From Romanomermis culicivorax (lineage: Eukaryota; Nematoda; Enoplea; Mermithida; Mermithidae), in the NCBI GenBank assembly GCA_963922205.1, contig CAWUHX010000170.1, positions 62,001-126,000 of the forward strand: DNA of 64,000 nucleotides. Direction: 5' to 3'. Position 1 is the stretch's first letter. Each line of letters begins with the position of its first letter. The notes under the pieces were generated by a model, which was not told the DNA's origin, ran no database searches, and worked only from the letters and a program-made list of their open reading frames with translations. This document shows, in pieces, positions 1 through 10,057 of this stretch. A program made the translations under genes and the position numbers.

Positions 1-317
1 AATGTTCATCCAGAACTTTTTTGATTCAAAGTCCAAACCTTTTATTGTGCAGGCATTGCAAAGCTACCTGCGAAATAGTCAAATGTAATTGATTGTAATG
101 TGGCATATTTTGATTATTAATGGCTTCATGCGAATGTAATAAAACTTTGAAAATGTAGTCAAATTTTTGACATCATTTTCCTGCCAAGAGTACATTGCAT
201 GAAAAGGGTATTCGATCAAAATCCATGCAGGCAGAAATTTAGAAGAATTCATAAAAATTTATCAGTATTTCCAACGTGGTACGGAAAAGCGGAGAATCCA
301 AATTGCTGCAAACTCAC
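1..317. other. AT-rich flank without a gene
   Basis: No open reading frame or recognisable domain is visible here. The last four bases (TCAC, 314-317) are the left copy of the target-site duplication of the retrotransposon that follows. The stretch is otherwise unremarkable AT-rich host DNA. Confidence 0.6.
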
Positions 318-1221
318 TGTAACGACCAGATTTGTGTGAGGTACTTTACTTCTAACCAATCGGTCGATACGGCGGGGCAAATACGGGACGGGGGCGCGGG
401 CGTACGATTACAATAAAACAACGGGGATCGACGGTCGCTTGAACGTCGACAATAAACGCGCTTCGAATTAAAATATGGACGGGGGCCTCGGTTTAAGTTG
501 CTTTCGAATAGTCGGCCGCTTGCAAATGTATAAAGACGGGGCGAGCGCGGAAGTCAAAAACGGAAAAAAAACCACAAGAATAAGAATCAGAATGGTCAAA
601 ATCACAATTTGCTTCTTCTTTTATACGGCGATTTTGGCCACTCCCTGGGCGTCACGGGAGGTCGAGCTTCTGTCCATCTTCTTCCGCCAATCGTCGTTTC
701 CTGCTACGCTTTTTATGCTTTCTTAATTACGCCTCTCTAACGCTTTTCTGGTACCCTATGCTTTCTGTGCTTCGCTTGCTTTCTACGGTGGGCTTGGCCA
801 CACCTCTGTGCTTCTGTGCATGCTTCCTGTATCGGTTTCTCTGTATACACATGTTTTGTGGGGCCGCCGCTACTGTTACACTTGAGACTACTGTACGGCG
901 GGGCTTCTACGTATTTTACTGTGTGCAGGTGTTGTTTACGATTTTTACGGGGGATTACGGTGGCTGTGGAATGTGTAGTTTAGTGTAGGTTCTAGGGGAA
1001 CAGCTGCCATTTGTGCAAATTAATTAGGGCATCTTAATTGGGCTACCGGGGTGTGAACGGATCAAAATAAAGTACTTCACGTAATTTTGTAGGAATGTTT
1101 GGGTGTGAATCCCAGACACCCTTGAGATGATAAAATGTGAAAAATAAAATAATATCTAATAAATGTCTATTACATACAGTATGCTACATATTTACAGTAC
1201 TGCTTTAGCAGGTACGTTACA
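318..1221 (-). repeat. 3' long terminal repeat
   Basis: This 904-bp repeat matches 8709-9612 with about ten scattered substitutions by eye. Both ends carry the short inverted repeat TGTAACG/CGTTACA. In element orientation it is the 3' LTR, because the polypurine tract abuts it at 1222. Short open frames inside it are GC-rich noncoding sequence repeated in both LTRs, not genes. Confidence 0.95.
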
Positions 1222-1234
1222 TTTCCCTCCTTCC
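1222..1234 (-). other. Polypurine tract (plus-strand primer)
   Basis: On the minus strand the 13 bases directly before the 3' LTR read GGAAGGAGGGAAA. A purine run touching the inner edge of the 3' LTR is the standard primer for plus-strand DNA synthesis in LTR elements. Position and composition both fit. Confidence 0.8.
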
Positions 1235-1252
1235 GGAGTTGAACATCCTCAT

Positions 1253-4200
1253 TCAAGGCTTTCGAGGTTGAGGAGGGGTGGGGGTAGATTCATTAGCTGC
1301 TTTCTGAGGGTAGAAAGGGGTTGTCACATTTACATGCACTGTAAATGTAATGTTCTTATGGGGGTGTTTGAGTGTAACATCGGGGTACATGAAATGTGTG
1401 ACTGTATAGGGTCCGTTTTGGCGAGGAAGGAATTTGGGAGTCAGCCCTTGTTTACACGAATGATTTTTGTAGAGAATAAGATCACCTGCCTTGTAATGTA
1501 TGTTCTGAGCATGCTTGTTATACTGACGGGTATAGTGGGCTTGGGCTTTTTGCAAACTTTTCTGCACGGTTGAGAGTGCTTCTGTGAAATGCGATTTTAC
1601 ACGAAGGGCGTAATCGTCTAAGTCAACCATGTAGGATGTGGGGAAAAAATTTAAAGCTGCATCTGACGGCAGATTAGCTTGTCTACCGTGGAGTAATTCA
1701 AATGGGGGATATGATGTGCTATCATTTTTATGGATGTTGATCGAAAAAACGGCATAGGGCAGATAAGTATCCCAATCAGTGTGATTTGAATTGATGTACA
1801 TGCGGATACGGGTGGCTAGGGTTTGGTTGCAACGCTCAACTTCCCCATTGGCAATGGGATGATATGGGGTAGTGTGAATTTTCTGAGTATTGCATAAACT
1901 GGTGATCCGTGAGAAGAGATTGGATACAAAATCGGTGCCACGATCACAATGGATGATTTTGGGGGACCCATGACGGCAAACAATTTTGGTTACGAATAGC
2001 TTGGCAATAGTGGCTGCAGTGATGTCAGGGGTCGGGAATGCCTCTACATACTTTGTGAAATAATCGATGAAAACGACAATGAATCGGTTGCCGTCTTCAG
2101 TGAGGGGTAACGGTCACATGCAATCAACACCAACTCGATCAAATGGGCCAGTTGGCTGAATTGGTACTTTGTGCCTAAGAGCTTTCTGTGTCTGGCATGG
2201 GTGGCAAGTTTTGCAGTAACGTTTGATATCCCGGCTCATTTGGGGCCAAAAGTATTTCTGTCTGAGCAAGTGTAGAGTTTTCCGGGCCGCAAAATGACCT
2301 GTGAACTTGCTGTCATGATGTGAGGTGATGAGATGCGGGACTTGCGACTTGGGAATGTAGAGTTTTGCCTGTTTGTCGACTATACGGAAGAGAATGTTTT
2401 GATGCACTGCAAATTTGATAAGGGTAAGGGGGTGTTTTTGGGCGATTTTTGCTAAAATACTCTTGACAGTTGGGTCAGTGCGTTGGAGTTTGGCGAAGTT
2501 TTTCTGTTGCTCTTCTTGTTCAGTTGCTTTGGCTTCCAAAACTGAATTGATGGTGGATATTTCGGGGCGGGTTTCTAATTGCTCAATATCAAAGGATTGC
2601 CTTGCTGTTTGCGAGGGGAATCGAGAAACTGCATCTGCGTTGCGGTTAGCAGTGCCTTTCTTAGGTCGAATGTCGAGTTGAATACCAGAGAGGGCTAATC
2701 CCCAACGGGCAATGCGAGGGGACGGGTTTTCCTTTTGTAAGACTGCCTGAACTGCTGTGTGGTCAGTGTGTACAATAACATGTTGCTGGAAAAGATAGGG
2801 GCGGAAATACTTGACAAATTCGACTACTGCAAGGGTTTCCAACTCAGTGATCGGATAGTTGCGTTCTGCGGGTTTCAATGTGCGGCTTCCAAAAGCAATG
2901 GGGCGATCCTGACCTTTACTATCGAGCTGACTGAGAATGGCGCCGATTCCGAGTTTTGAGGCGTCGGTTTGCAGAATAAACGGTTTTGTGAAATCGGGGT
3001 GCTGCAGTATTGGGGCATGAAAGAGTAATTCTTTTAGCTTAGTGAATGCATTTTGCTGTTCAGGGCCCCAGGAGAATTCTGAGTTCTTTTTGAGTAGCGA
3101 TGTGAGTGGGCTAGAAACTTGAGAGCAATTTGGGATGAATCTGCGATAATATGAGGGTAGGCCAAGGAATGACTTAACTTCTTTCGAGCTTTTGGTTGTC
3201 GGTATGTCGTAAATGGCCTGTACCTTATGGGGATCTGGTGAAATGCCTTGCTGGGAAATGACGTGGCCTAAGTATTGGACTTGGGGCTGGCAGAATTTGC
3301 ATTTTTGTATGTTTAGCTTAAGGCCTGCTTGTGAGAATCGGGCAAGAATAGTGTCTAAACGTTCCAGCATTTGGGCATGGGAGTCTGCGAATACCAAAAC
3401 ATCGTCGAGATACACAAGGCATGTGTTCCATTGCAGACCCGAAAGAATAACATCCATTAACCTTTGGAATGTGGCTGGGGCATTGGTGAGTCCAAAGGGG
3501 AGGTAATTGAATTGATACTGGCCGGCTGAGCAATTGAATGCAGTTTTTTCTCTGTCTGCTTGTGCTATGGGAATGGAATAATATGCATTGGATTGGTCAA
3601 GGGAGGTGAAATATTTCATTCCACGGAGGGTGTCTAGAATTTCGTCTATACGGGATAAGGGGTAGGTATCTTTTTTGGTGACTTTGTTGAGGCCTCTAAA
3701 ATCAATGCATAAACGATGGCCTCCATCTTTTTTGGGGACTAAAACTGTGTTGGTACACCATGGGGAATTGCTTTGGCTTATGACACCTGCTGCTGCGAGT
3801 TGCTCAACTTCTGCTTGTATGATTTGCTTTTCTTTTGGGGAAGTCCGATAAAGTTGTCTACGTACGGGTTGGGAGCCATTGGTGTCAATTGTATGTGAAA
3901 CGAGGGTGGTTCTGCCTACGTCCATTTTGGATTTAGCATATAGTGTAGGGTACTTCGATAGGGCGCGTAGGAGTTGCGTTTTTTCTGCTTCTGTGAGGTC
4001 ACTGGAGGTTAAATTAACATTTTCTTTTAACCATGTGAATGTATCAAAACGGTTGGGTTGGTTTTGCGTGGAAGGGGTTACGTTAGCGGGAGTATTTTGT
4101 TTCGGGATGTAACAGGAGACTGTACCAATGCATGTTCCAGGGTAAAGAATTTGAGCTGTTTCTTGCGTGTTTAGGACCGATATGCGTATGCGACTGTTTT

Positions 4201-4831
4201 GGTTTTCTGAGATACAAGCTGCGAAATGGACTTTGGGATTCTGCTTGGGTTTCGGAGTAAATTCGAGCTGTTTAACTTGTAGGTACGATTTGGGCAAGGG
4301 GACAGTAAATTCGGTTACTGTACGGGGTGGTAATTCTAATTTCTCATCCAAATAAGTTCCACCACGGGTCGAAAGTGGGCTGTATTCCAGGCCGTCACAG
4401 GGTAGTATGACATTGCCAAATTTGACCTGAGATTTTTGATTGTTGATAGTGTATTCCGAAAATCGACTGAGAAAGTTTTTGCCTAGAAGGATGTCTGCTG
4501 TGCAATCTTTTTGGACATGGACCATTATTGTTTCCTGAATAGTTTGGGCTGTTACTGTGACAAAAGTGGTTCCTACAAAGTGAATCGGAAGATTATTTGC
4601 TGCTTTTGCTTGGACTAGCGGGGGTTTCATGTCTAACTGTAGGATTTGAGCAATTCGGGAATCAATGAGTGAGTAAACTGCACCAGTGTCAATCATGCCT
4701 TTTGTCATTAATTTGCCGTTAAGTGTGATTGGAATATGAGGGGTATGTTTCTCAGGTACGTTTTGGGGTGGCTTATTTGATGCAGATTGCTGAATTTGAT
4801 TAATGAGTTCGATTGCAGGAGTTTGGGGGTA
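1253..4831 (-). pseudogene. pol: Pol polyprotein (protease, RT, RNase H, integrase) with one in-frame stop
   Basis: The pol frame opens after a stop at 4832-4834, and its first ATG is at 4708. In order it encodes an aspartic protease (DTGA just after the ATG), Ty3/gypsy reverse transcriptase with the YLDD active site, RNase H, an H2C2 zinc-binding integrase N-domain, and the D,D,E catalytic core. The C-terminal tail carries a GPYTV motif typical of the GPY/F module; no chromodomain is seen. A TGA at 2114-2116 falls immediately after the first catalytic aspartate region (GVDCM). The same frame then continues without shift to the stop near 1253, so the interruption is a single nonsense codon. 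As written, the protein would stop within integrase. The frame is offset by -1 from the glycoprotein-like ORF upstream. Confidence 0.9.
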
Positions 4832-5118
4832 TCAATATCGACAAGAACATATTTCTGCTGTGTTTGTGCCCCACGACGATTAGCTAATTCTAAGAGAGCA
4901 TGGCCGAATGATGGGGGAATAGTCTCATGTAAATATCTGTTGTTTGATGGTATTTCGTATGCATGTTCGTTTGTGGCATGACGCTTTGGAGAGGGGAAAT
5001 ATTTTCCAAGAACGAGAAACGAATAAAAGACGCCTGCAATAATTACAGTAATAACGGCGAGATTGATAATGATTTGCAGGGGTCCCTTGAGTAAATTGTT
5101 TAATCCGTCCGTGAGACT

Positions 5119-6705
5119 TTAGGTGGTACCGGTTATTACATGTTCTATGCCTTGACCAGCGCCAGAGAGTGTATTTCCGAGTGCTTGGCCAGTGCCTGAG
5201 ATCATGTTGTAAACTGTATCGGAATTGAGAGACATTTGTGCGGTGTAATTGACGAGTTTTTTGACAATGTTTTCGAGTGTGTGAGTTTTGTAGATGTATT
5301 GTTTCAAAAAGAGTAAGTTGGTTGAAATAGTTGCAAGTTGATCATGAAAAATGGTGGGTGTATTAAAATGAAAAAGGGAGAAATTTTGGTTCCAAACGAT
5401 TTCTAAAGGTAAATTTGTGACATGTGGGGATCCTGTTTCACTGACCCATGTATTATTCTGTTTGTAAAGGGCTACATGCATGTGATGGCAGTCAACGGTT
5501 TGTGAGAAAGGGGTCAAATCGTTGCCACCTGGATTTGAAAACATGAGTTCGGTTCCTACTAGAATGGGTAAGAGTTTGTAGCATGTTTGGTTGATTTTAT
5601 GGTTGTAGAAGACTTTGGATGCATTTACCTGCTTGCAGGGCCAGACTGTGAGGGCTTCTCCTGTAAATTCTGCTATGATGTCCGTTCGCTGTAGGAATGC
5701 ATGCGCTCCAAGGATTGCATCAAGACGTAAAATTTGCCATACGAGATCAAGGTGACGCTGTGCTTGTCTGCATAATTCATTCCATACATTTTTGAAATTT
5801 TGAATTACGAATTCCTGTATTTTGTCTGCTAGATAGTTTAGTTTTGCATTGATGGGTTCAAAATCATCAAAATCGTATAGTGTAGTATGAGTTTCGTTGG
5901 TTTTTGGGGTTAAAAATGCGTTACGATGTGGTGTGCTTTTGTCTAATTGTACAATAATGCCTTGTTCGGTTAGAATGCTGTCTTGGATTTCTGGGCAATT
6001 GGGGTTTGAAAAGAGTGTGTTTTTAACCGAAAATGCACCTTGTAGCTCTTCTATTATCATGTGGGTTGGCGTGAGTTTGATGGGATGTGTATTTTTGTAT
6101 TCGAAAGGGCATAAGTTTTCAAATGCTGTTTCATTCCAGATAATGGATCCGTCGGCTGTGACACAATGACCTGATGTCGGTTTGCATAACCCTAGGTCGC
6201 CTAATGTACCTGTCATAGATTTTCCATTCCAAGATGCGATTTGTCCTATTTCTATGATGACGTTAGTGACCGAGGTACAATGGTCTGTACAACACCATGT
6301 GTATTCTACGCTTAGAGAGTTATTTGTTGACCAGAATCCTGGTTGGGTTTCGTATAATTTTTGACCGTTGTGTTCTTTGTCTATAACGATTGCCTTACAA
6401 ACATGTGGGGTTAGATTTTGCATTTCAGTTTGGTCGAAGACAATACCTTTTGATCCAAAAAATCCTGTATTAGTACAAATTTTGCGTTTGCGAACACTGC
6501 ATTTGTATGCGTCTGTAATGTGGGGCTTAGTGGAGGGGATATAGATTTTTCCGAATGTTTGTACGGGTTTGTCTACTGTGGAAGGGGGCATGCATGATAC
6601 AAGTTTTGGTATGCTGACTGAGTGACCGCTCAGTGAAGTTCCACACATCTGAAATTGGGCATGACACGATGTGGGGATTATTATACAAAGAAAAATACAA
6701 AACAT
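5119..6705 (-). CDS. env: Envelope-like glycoprotein ORF between gag and pol
   Basis: The 528-codon ORF starts with an ATG that overlaps the last 25 nt of gag. The first ~16 residues are hydrophobic and end CHA, so they look like a signal peptide. The body is cysteine-rich with many N-glycosylation sequons (NQT, NNT, NYT), a CCTDHC cluster, and a helical middle stretch near 5750-5830. The ORF stops at a TAA (5119-5121). The same frame then continues and encodes a strongly hydrophobic segment at roughly 5010-5080, as expected for a membrane anchor. The stop therefore either removes the anchor or is read through. The arrangement of conserved cysteines in the last third reminds me of glycoproteins of jingchuvirus type captured by other retroelements. 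That is an impression, not a search result. It would act at the particle surface. Confidence 0.7.
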   Translation of the reverse strand: MFCIFLCIIIPTSCHAQFQMCGTSLSGHSVSIPKLVSCMPPSTVDKPVQTFGKIYIPSTKPHITDAYKCSVRKRKICTNTGFFGSKGIVFDQTEMQNLTPHVCKAIVIDKEHNGQKLYETQPGFWSTNNSLSVEYTWCCTDHCTSVTNVIIEIGQIASWNGKSMTGTLGDLGLCKPTSGHCVTADGSIIWNETAFENLCPFEYKNTHPIKLTPTHMIIEELQGAFSVKNTLFSNPNCPEIQDSILTEQGIIVQLDKSTPHRNAFLTPKTNETHTTLYDFDDFEPINAKLNYLADKIQEFVIQNFKNVWNELCRQAQRHLDLVWQILRLDAILGAHAFLQRTDIIAEFTGEALTVWPCKQVNASKVFYNHKINQTCYKLLPILVGTELMFSNPGGNDLTPFSQTVDCHHMHVALYKQNNTWVSETGSPHVTNLPLEIVWNQNFSLFHFNTPTIFHDQLATISTNLLFLKQYIYKTHTLENIVKKLVNYTAQMSLNSDTVYNMISGTGQALGNTLSGAGQGIEHVITGTT

Positions 6706-8465
6706 CGGCCAATGGAATGTTTTAGTGGAGGTGGCGGGGCACTGTGTTTTTTCGCTCTGCTCGATTTGGCATGGCGGTTTTTGGTGTTGTCGTTTTGCGA
6801 TTTTGAGCTGGGGGGTGGCCGGTTTGCAATCTGAACATTCTGTAAAACTTTAGAAGTTGAGTTATGGGGTGGGGTTTGGACTTGCTTACTTATGGGGGTC
6901 GGTAGAAGTGTTTGGCGGGGGCGGAATTGGTAGGGTTCGGGGGTCAGGCCATGGAGAAGGGATAACAAGTTGCGGCCTGTTTTCGACAGGGTTTCGGGGG
7001 CGGTGGGCGGCGTTGTGTCTTGCTTTCGGGGGATCTTGTAGCCTACGGGGATGGTGGGCGGTGATTTTTCGATTTTTGCAGCTTCAGGCGTGGGGGGTGG
7101 TGACATGGCGCACCAATCGGGTACGTCCAGATCAAGGACGTATTCGTCACTACGGCGGTGGGTGTTGGGCATGATAGTTCCTAAAGTAGTCTGAGGGCCG
7201 TTAGTTATGGCGGGTAATTTTGAGTAGAATGCGGGGTCATCAATGTCCATGAGGGGTTGAGGTTGCCTGTACTCAATGCAATTTTGAATATTACGACTCT
7301 GCTGATTTGGACAATATCTGCTTGTATGGCCTCTCTGCTTGCATATAAAACATTGAAAATTTGAGTAGGGTTTCGAAAGGCAGTTATCTGATCTATGTCC
7401 TGTTTGGGAGCAGTGGATGCATCGGCTTTTACAATCACGCGTACTGTGATTATTACGGAAACAGATTTCACATGATTTTTGGGTACCTACTGATTTACAA
7501 TTACGAGCTACGTGTCCGATTTGTCCACACTGGAAGCATGTGGGTTGCCTGGGGGTGGTATTGTTCCTGTAAGCATTATTCCTGCTGAAAGTATTGTTAC
7601 TGAAATTGTTGTAGCTACTTTGTTGTGGGGGTTGAGGTTTTTGTTTGATCTGCAACTGTAAATCTTTTACTTGTTGTTCTAACTGATGCAAAAGATCCTG
7701 TTGGTCTGTGTTTTTGGTGAGGGAAAAGATGGGTTCGGGTTTTGGGGGTATGAAGGGAAAGGCGTTAGACTTTAACTCATTTCTAAGGGTTTGCTGTTCA
7801 ATATAAGCTGCTTCGTCTGACATTTCCTTTAAAGTTGCGAACCCTCTATACTTAATTGCTTCCCTGATTTCGTTTTGCATGCCTTCTACAAAGAGGGGTT
7901 TTATGATCATTTCTCGTGCGTCTGTGTTAAAGTTAGGGTAGGCGAGGGTTGCGAGATGTTCTAGATCAAATAAGAATTCCGTTACTGTTTCTGAACATTT
8001 TTGTTTTCTTTCGCGTAAGAATTGTTGATGTAGCTCATTATCTCTATTGTTTGGGAAAAATGTCTGTAATGCGACTTTATACTGCTCGTATGTGTGGGGA
8101 GGGTTTTCGGAATTTGCTAAACTTTTGAATTTTGCTAACGCGGCTCCTCCTAAATGAATTTCTAAACATGCCAACTTTAACTGTACGTCTGTATCTTTCA
8201 TGCCTTGGAGTGCCATGAATTGTTCTAATCTTTTGTTCCATTCACCAAAATGTTGGGTCACGCCGCCCGTGAATACTGTAGGTTTCGCGTAGAAATTGTT
8301 TGCCATGTTATTACAAATGTTTGCTGTTCTTAGATCGTCTATTAGGGTAGGGTTTACTGTATTCTGATTCAATTGTGTGCGTAGGGTACGAAAATGTTCT
8401 GAAAATAAGTCGTTTATCTGTTCTCTAACGATTTCTCCTAAATGATCTTGCGTTTGGTGGGTCAT
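6681..8465 (-). CDS. gag: Gag protein with four CCHC zinc knuckles
   Basis: The first ATG of this frame is at 8465, but the frame is open upstream through the whole leader and into the 5' LTR, so an upstream non-ATG start is possible. The N-terminal half is helical and capsid-like, including a segment rich in aromatic and leucine residues near 7900-8300. The region 7309-7536 holds four consecutive zinc knuckles of form CX2CX4HX4C, the first reading CFQCGQIGHVARNC. A proline-rich tail follows. The product would assemble particles and bind element RNA. The 3' end overlaps the glycoprotein-like ORF by 25 nt in a frame offset by -1. No stop or frameshift interrupts it. Confidence 0.88.
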   Translation of the reverse strand: MTHQTQDHLGEIVREQINDLFSEHFRTLRTQLNQNTVNPTLIDDLRTANICNNMANNFYAKPTVFTGGVTQHFGEWNKRLEQFMALQGMKDTDVQLKLACLEIHLGGAALAKFKSLANSENPPHTYEQYKVALQTFFPNNRDNELHQQFLRERKQKCSETVTEFLFDLEHLATLAYPNFNTDAREMIIKPLFVEGMQNEIREAIKYRGFATLKEMSDEAAYIEQQTLRNELKSNAFPFIPPKPEPIFSLTKNTDQQDLLHQLEQQVKDLQLQIKQKPQPPQQSSYNNFSNNTFSRNNAYRNNTTPRQPTCFQCGQIGHVARNCKSVGTQKSCEICFRNNHSTRDCKSRCIHCSQTGHRSDNCLSKPYSNFQCFICKQRGHTSRYCPNQQSRNIQNCIEYRQPQPLMDIDDPAFYSKLPAITNGPQTTLGTIMPNTHRRSDEYVLDLDVPDWCAMSPPPTPEAAKIEKSPPTIPVGYKIPRKQDTTPPTAPETLSKTGRNLLSLLHGLTPEPYQFRPRQTLLPTPISKQVQTPPHNSTSKVLQNVQIANRPPPSSKSQNDNTKNRHAKSSRAKKHSAPPPPLKHSIGRCFVFFFV

Positions 8466-8689
8466 TCTTGGTTTACGTTGGGATTTCTGCTTAAATGCTT
8501 CAATTTTTGCTTCACGCTGTATTCGTTTAAATGTATCGCTTAATGTTTCGTTAGAGGGGATTTCCAGTTTGCTTTTTACGAATACTGTCTTACTGTAGGA
8601 AATGATTACTACTGTATTATCTAATGCTTCTAAATGCCCGGATAAGAGTACACCTAATTGGGGGCAGGGAGTTCCACTGGTTAACGTAA

Positions 8690-8703
8690 CGGTACGGTCA
8701 CCA
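8690..8703 (-). other. Possible primer binding site
   Basis: Five nt inside the 5' LTR, the minus strand reads TGGTGACCGTACCG. A TGG start complements the universal CCA tail of tRNAs, and the position fits a minus-strand primer site. I could not match it to a particular tRNA. Confidence 0.35.
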
Positions 8704-8708
8704 AAATA

Positions 8709-9612
8709 TGTAACGACCAGATTTGTGTGAGGTACTTTACTTCTAACCAATCGGTCGATACGGCGGGGCAAATACGGGACGGGGGCGCGGGCGTACGATT
8801 ACAATAAAACAACGAGGATCGACGGTCGCTTGAACGTCGACAATAAACGCGCTTCGAATTAAAATACGGACGGGGGCCTCGGTTTAAGTTGCTTTCGAAT
8901 AGTCGGCCGCTTGCAAATGTATAAAGACGGGGCGAGCGCGGAAGTCAAAAACGGAAAAAAAACCACAAGAATAAGAATCAGAATGGTCAAAATCACGCTT
9001 TGCTTCTTCTTTTATACGGCGATTTTGGCCACTCCCTGGGCGTCACGGGAGGTCGAGCTTCTGTCCATCTTCTTCCGCCAATCGTCGTTTCCTGCTACGC
9101 TTTTTATGCTTTCTTAATTACGCCTCTCTAACGCTTTTCTGGTACCGTATGCTTTCTGTGCTTCGCTTGCTTTCTATGGTGGGCTTGGCCACACCTCTGT
9201 GCTTCTGTGCATGCTTCCTGTATCGGTTTCTCTGTATACACATGTTTTGTGGGGCCGCCGCTACTGTTACACTTGAGACTACTGTACGGCGGGGCTTCTA
9301 CGTATTTTACTGTGTGCAGGTGTTGTTTACGATTTTTACGGGGGATTACGGTGGCTGTGGAATGTGTAGTTTAGTGTAGGTTTTAGGGGAACAGCTGCCG
9401 TTTGTGCAAATTAATTAGGGCATCTTAATTGGGCTACTGGGGTGTGAACGGATCAAAATAAAGTACTTCACGTAATTTTGTAGGAATGTTTGGGTGTGAA
9501 TCCCAGACACCCTTGAGACGATAAAATGTGAAAAATAAAATAATATCTAATAAATGTCTATTACATACAGTATGCTACATATTTACAGTACTGCTTTAGC
9601 AGGTACGTTACA
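8709..9612 (-). repeat. 5' long terminal repeat
   Basis: This is the partner of 318-1221, with the same length and ends. In element orientation it supplies the promoter and leader. The gag reading frame remains open into it, because the last stop in that frame lies inside the LTR. The right target duplication TCAC follows at 9613-9616. Confidence 0.95.
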
Positions 9613-9770
9613 TCACTGTAGGTATTAAATTTGAGATATCCGCACTTTTGAAAATAGAATTCGGTATTCCCAGATGAAATTCTGCTTTTGATGAATTTTA
9701 CTTTCGATTTGGGAACTGTATACAAAAGTATCACTAGCAGCCCTCATACCGTCGACGTGCGCTACTGTAT

Positions 9771-9776
9771 TTTATT
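9771..9776 (-). promoter_or_regulatory. Candidate polyadenylation signal for AACS
   Basis: An AATAAA hexamer on the minus strand lies about 280 nt downstream of the AACS stop codon. It is the only canonical hexamer I noticed between that stop and the retrotransposon, so it probably ends the transcript before the inserted LTR. Confidence 0.45.
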
Positions 9777-10057
9777 ATAACCTCCCACAATATATAATGT
9801 ATAATTTTTGTACATTTCACGGCGACATTTTTCTAAAAATGTGAAAAACAACAAACTTTTATAGCATAGACTTTGTATTTAGCTTGCTTATTATATAACG
9901 CAACCAAAAAATCATGTCTTTACAGTGAAATTTTTTAATCTCAAAAGTTTCTACTCCTAGCAGACATAACAATCTATTTGCTTCTCACTTGAAAAAATTT
10001 GTTTTTGTTCAAAATTTATCATACAGTAACAAGGACACTCATTTTTGAAATTCCGAT

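Larger units (their letters stand above)
318..9612 (-). mobile_element. Full-length Ty3/gypsy LTR retrotransposon with envelope-like gene
   Basis: The element is bounded by two 904-bp long terminal repeats that begin TGTAACG and end CGTTACA. It is flanked by a 4-bp direct repeat TCAC (314-317 and 9613-9616), as expected of integrase-made insertions. All coding capacity is on the minus strand, in the order 5' LTR, gag, glycoprotein-like ORF, protease-RT-RNaseH-integrase, 3' LTR. The reverse transcriptase core and the GPY-containing integrase tail place it in Ty3/gypsy (Metaviridae). The near-identical LTRs indicate a fairly recent insertion. It lies about 155 bp beyond the probable polyadenylation signal of the acetoacetyl-CoA synthetase gene. 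The glycoprotein-like gene lies between gag and pol, which is not the usual retroviral order. Confidence 0.95.

Noticed and set aside
475-1573. Open frames of 60-136 codons in and next to the left LTR on the plus strand
   Set aside because: The same frames occur in the other LTR, or are antisense to integrase; none has protein-like content.
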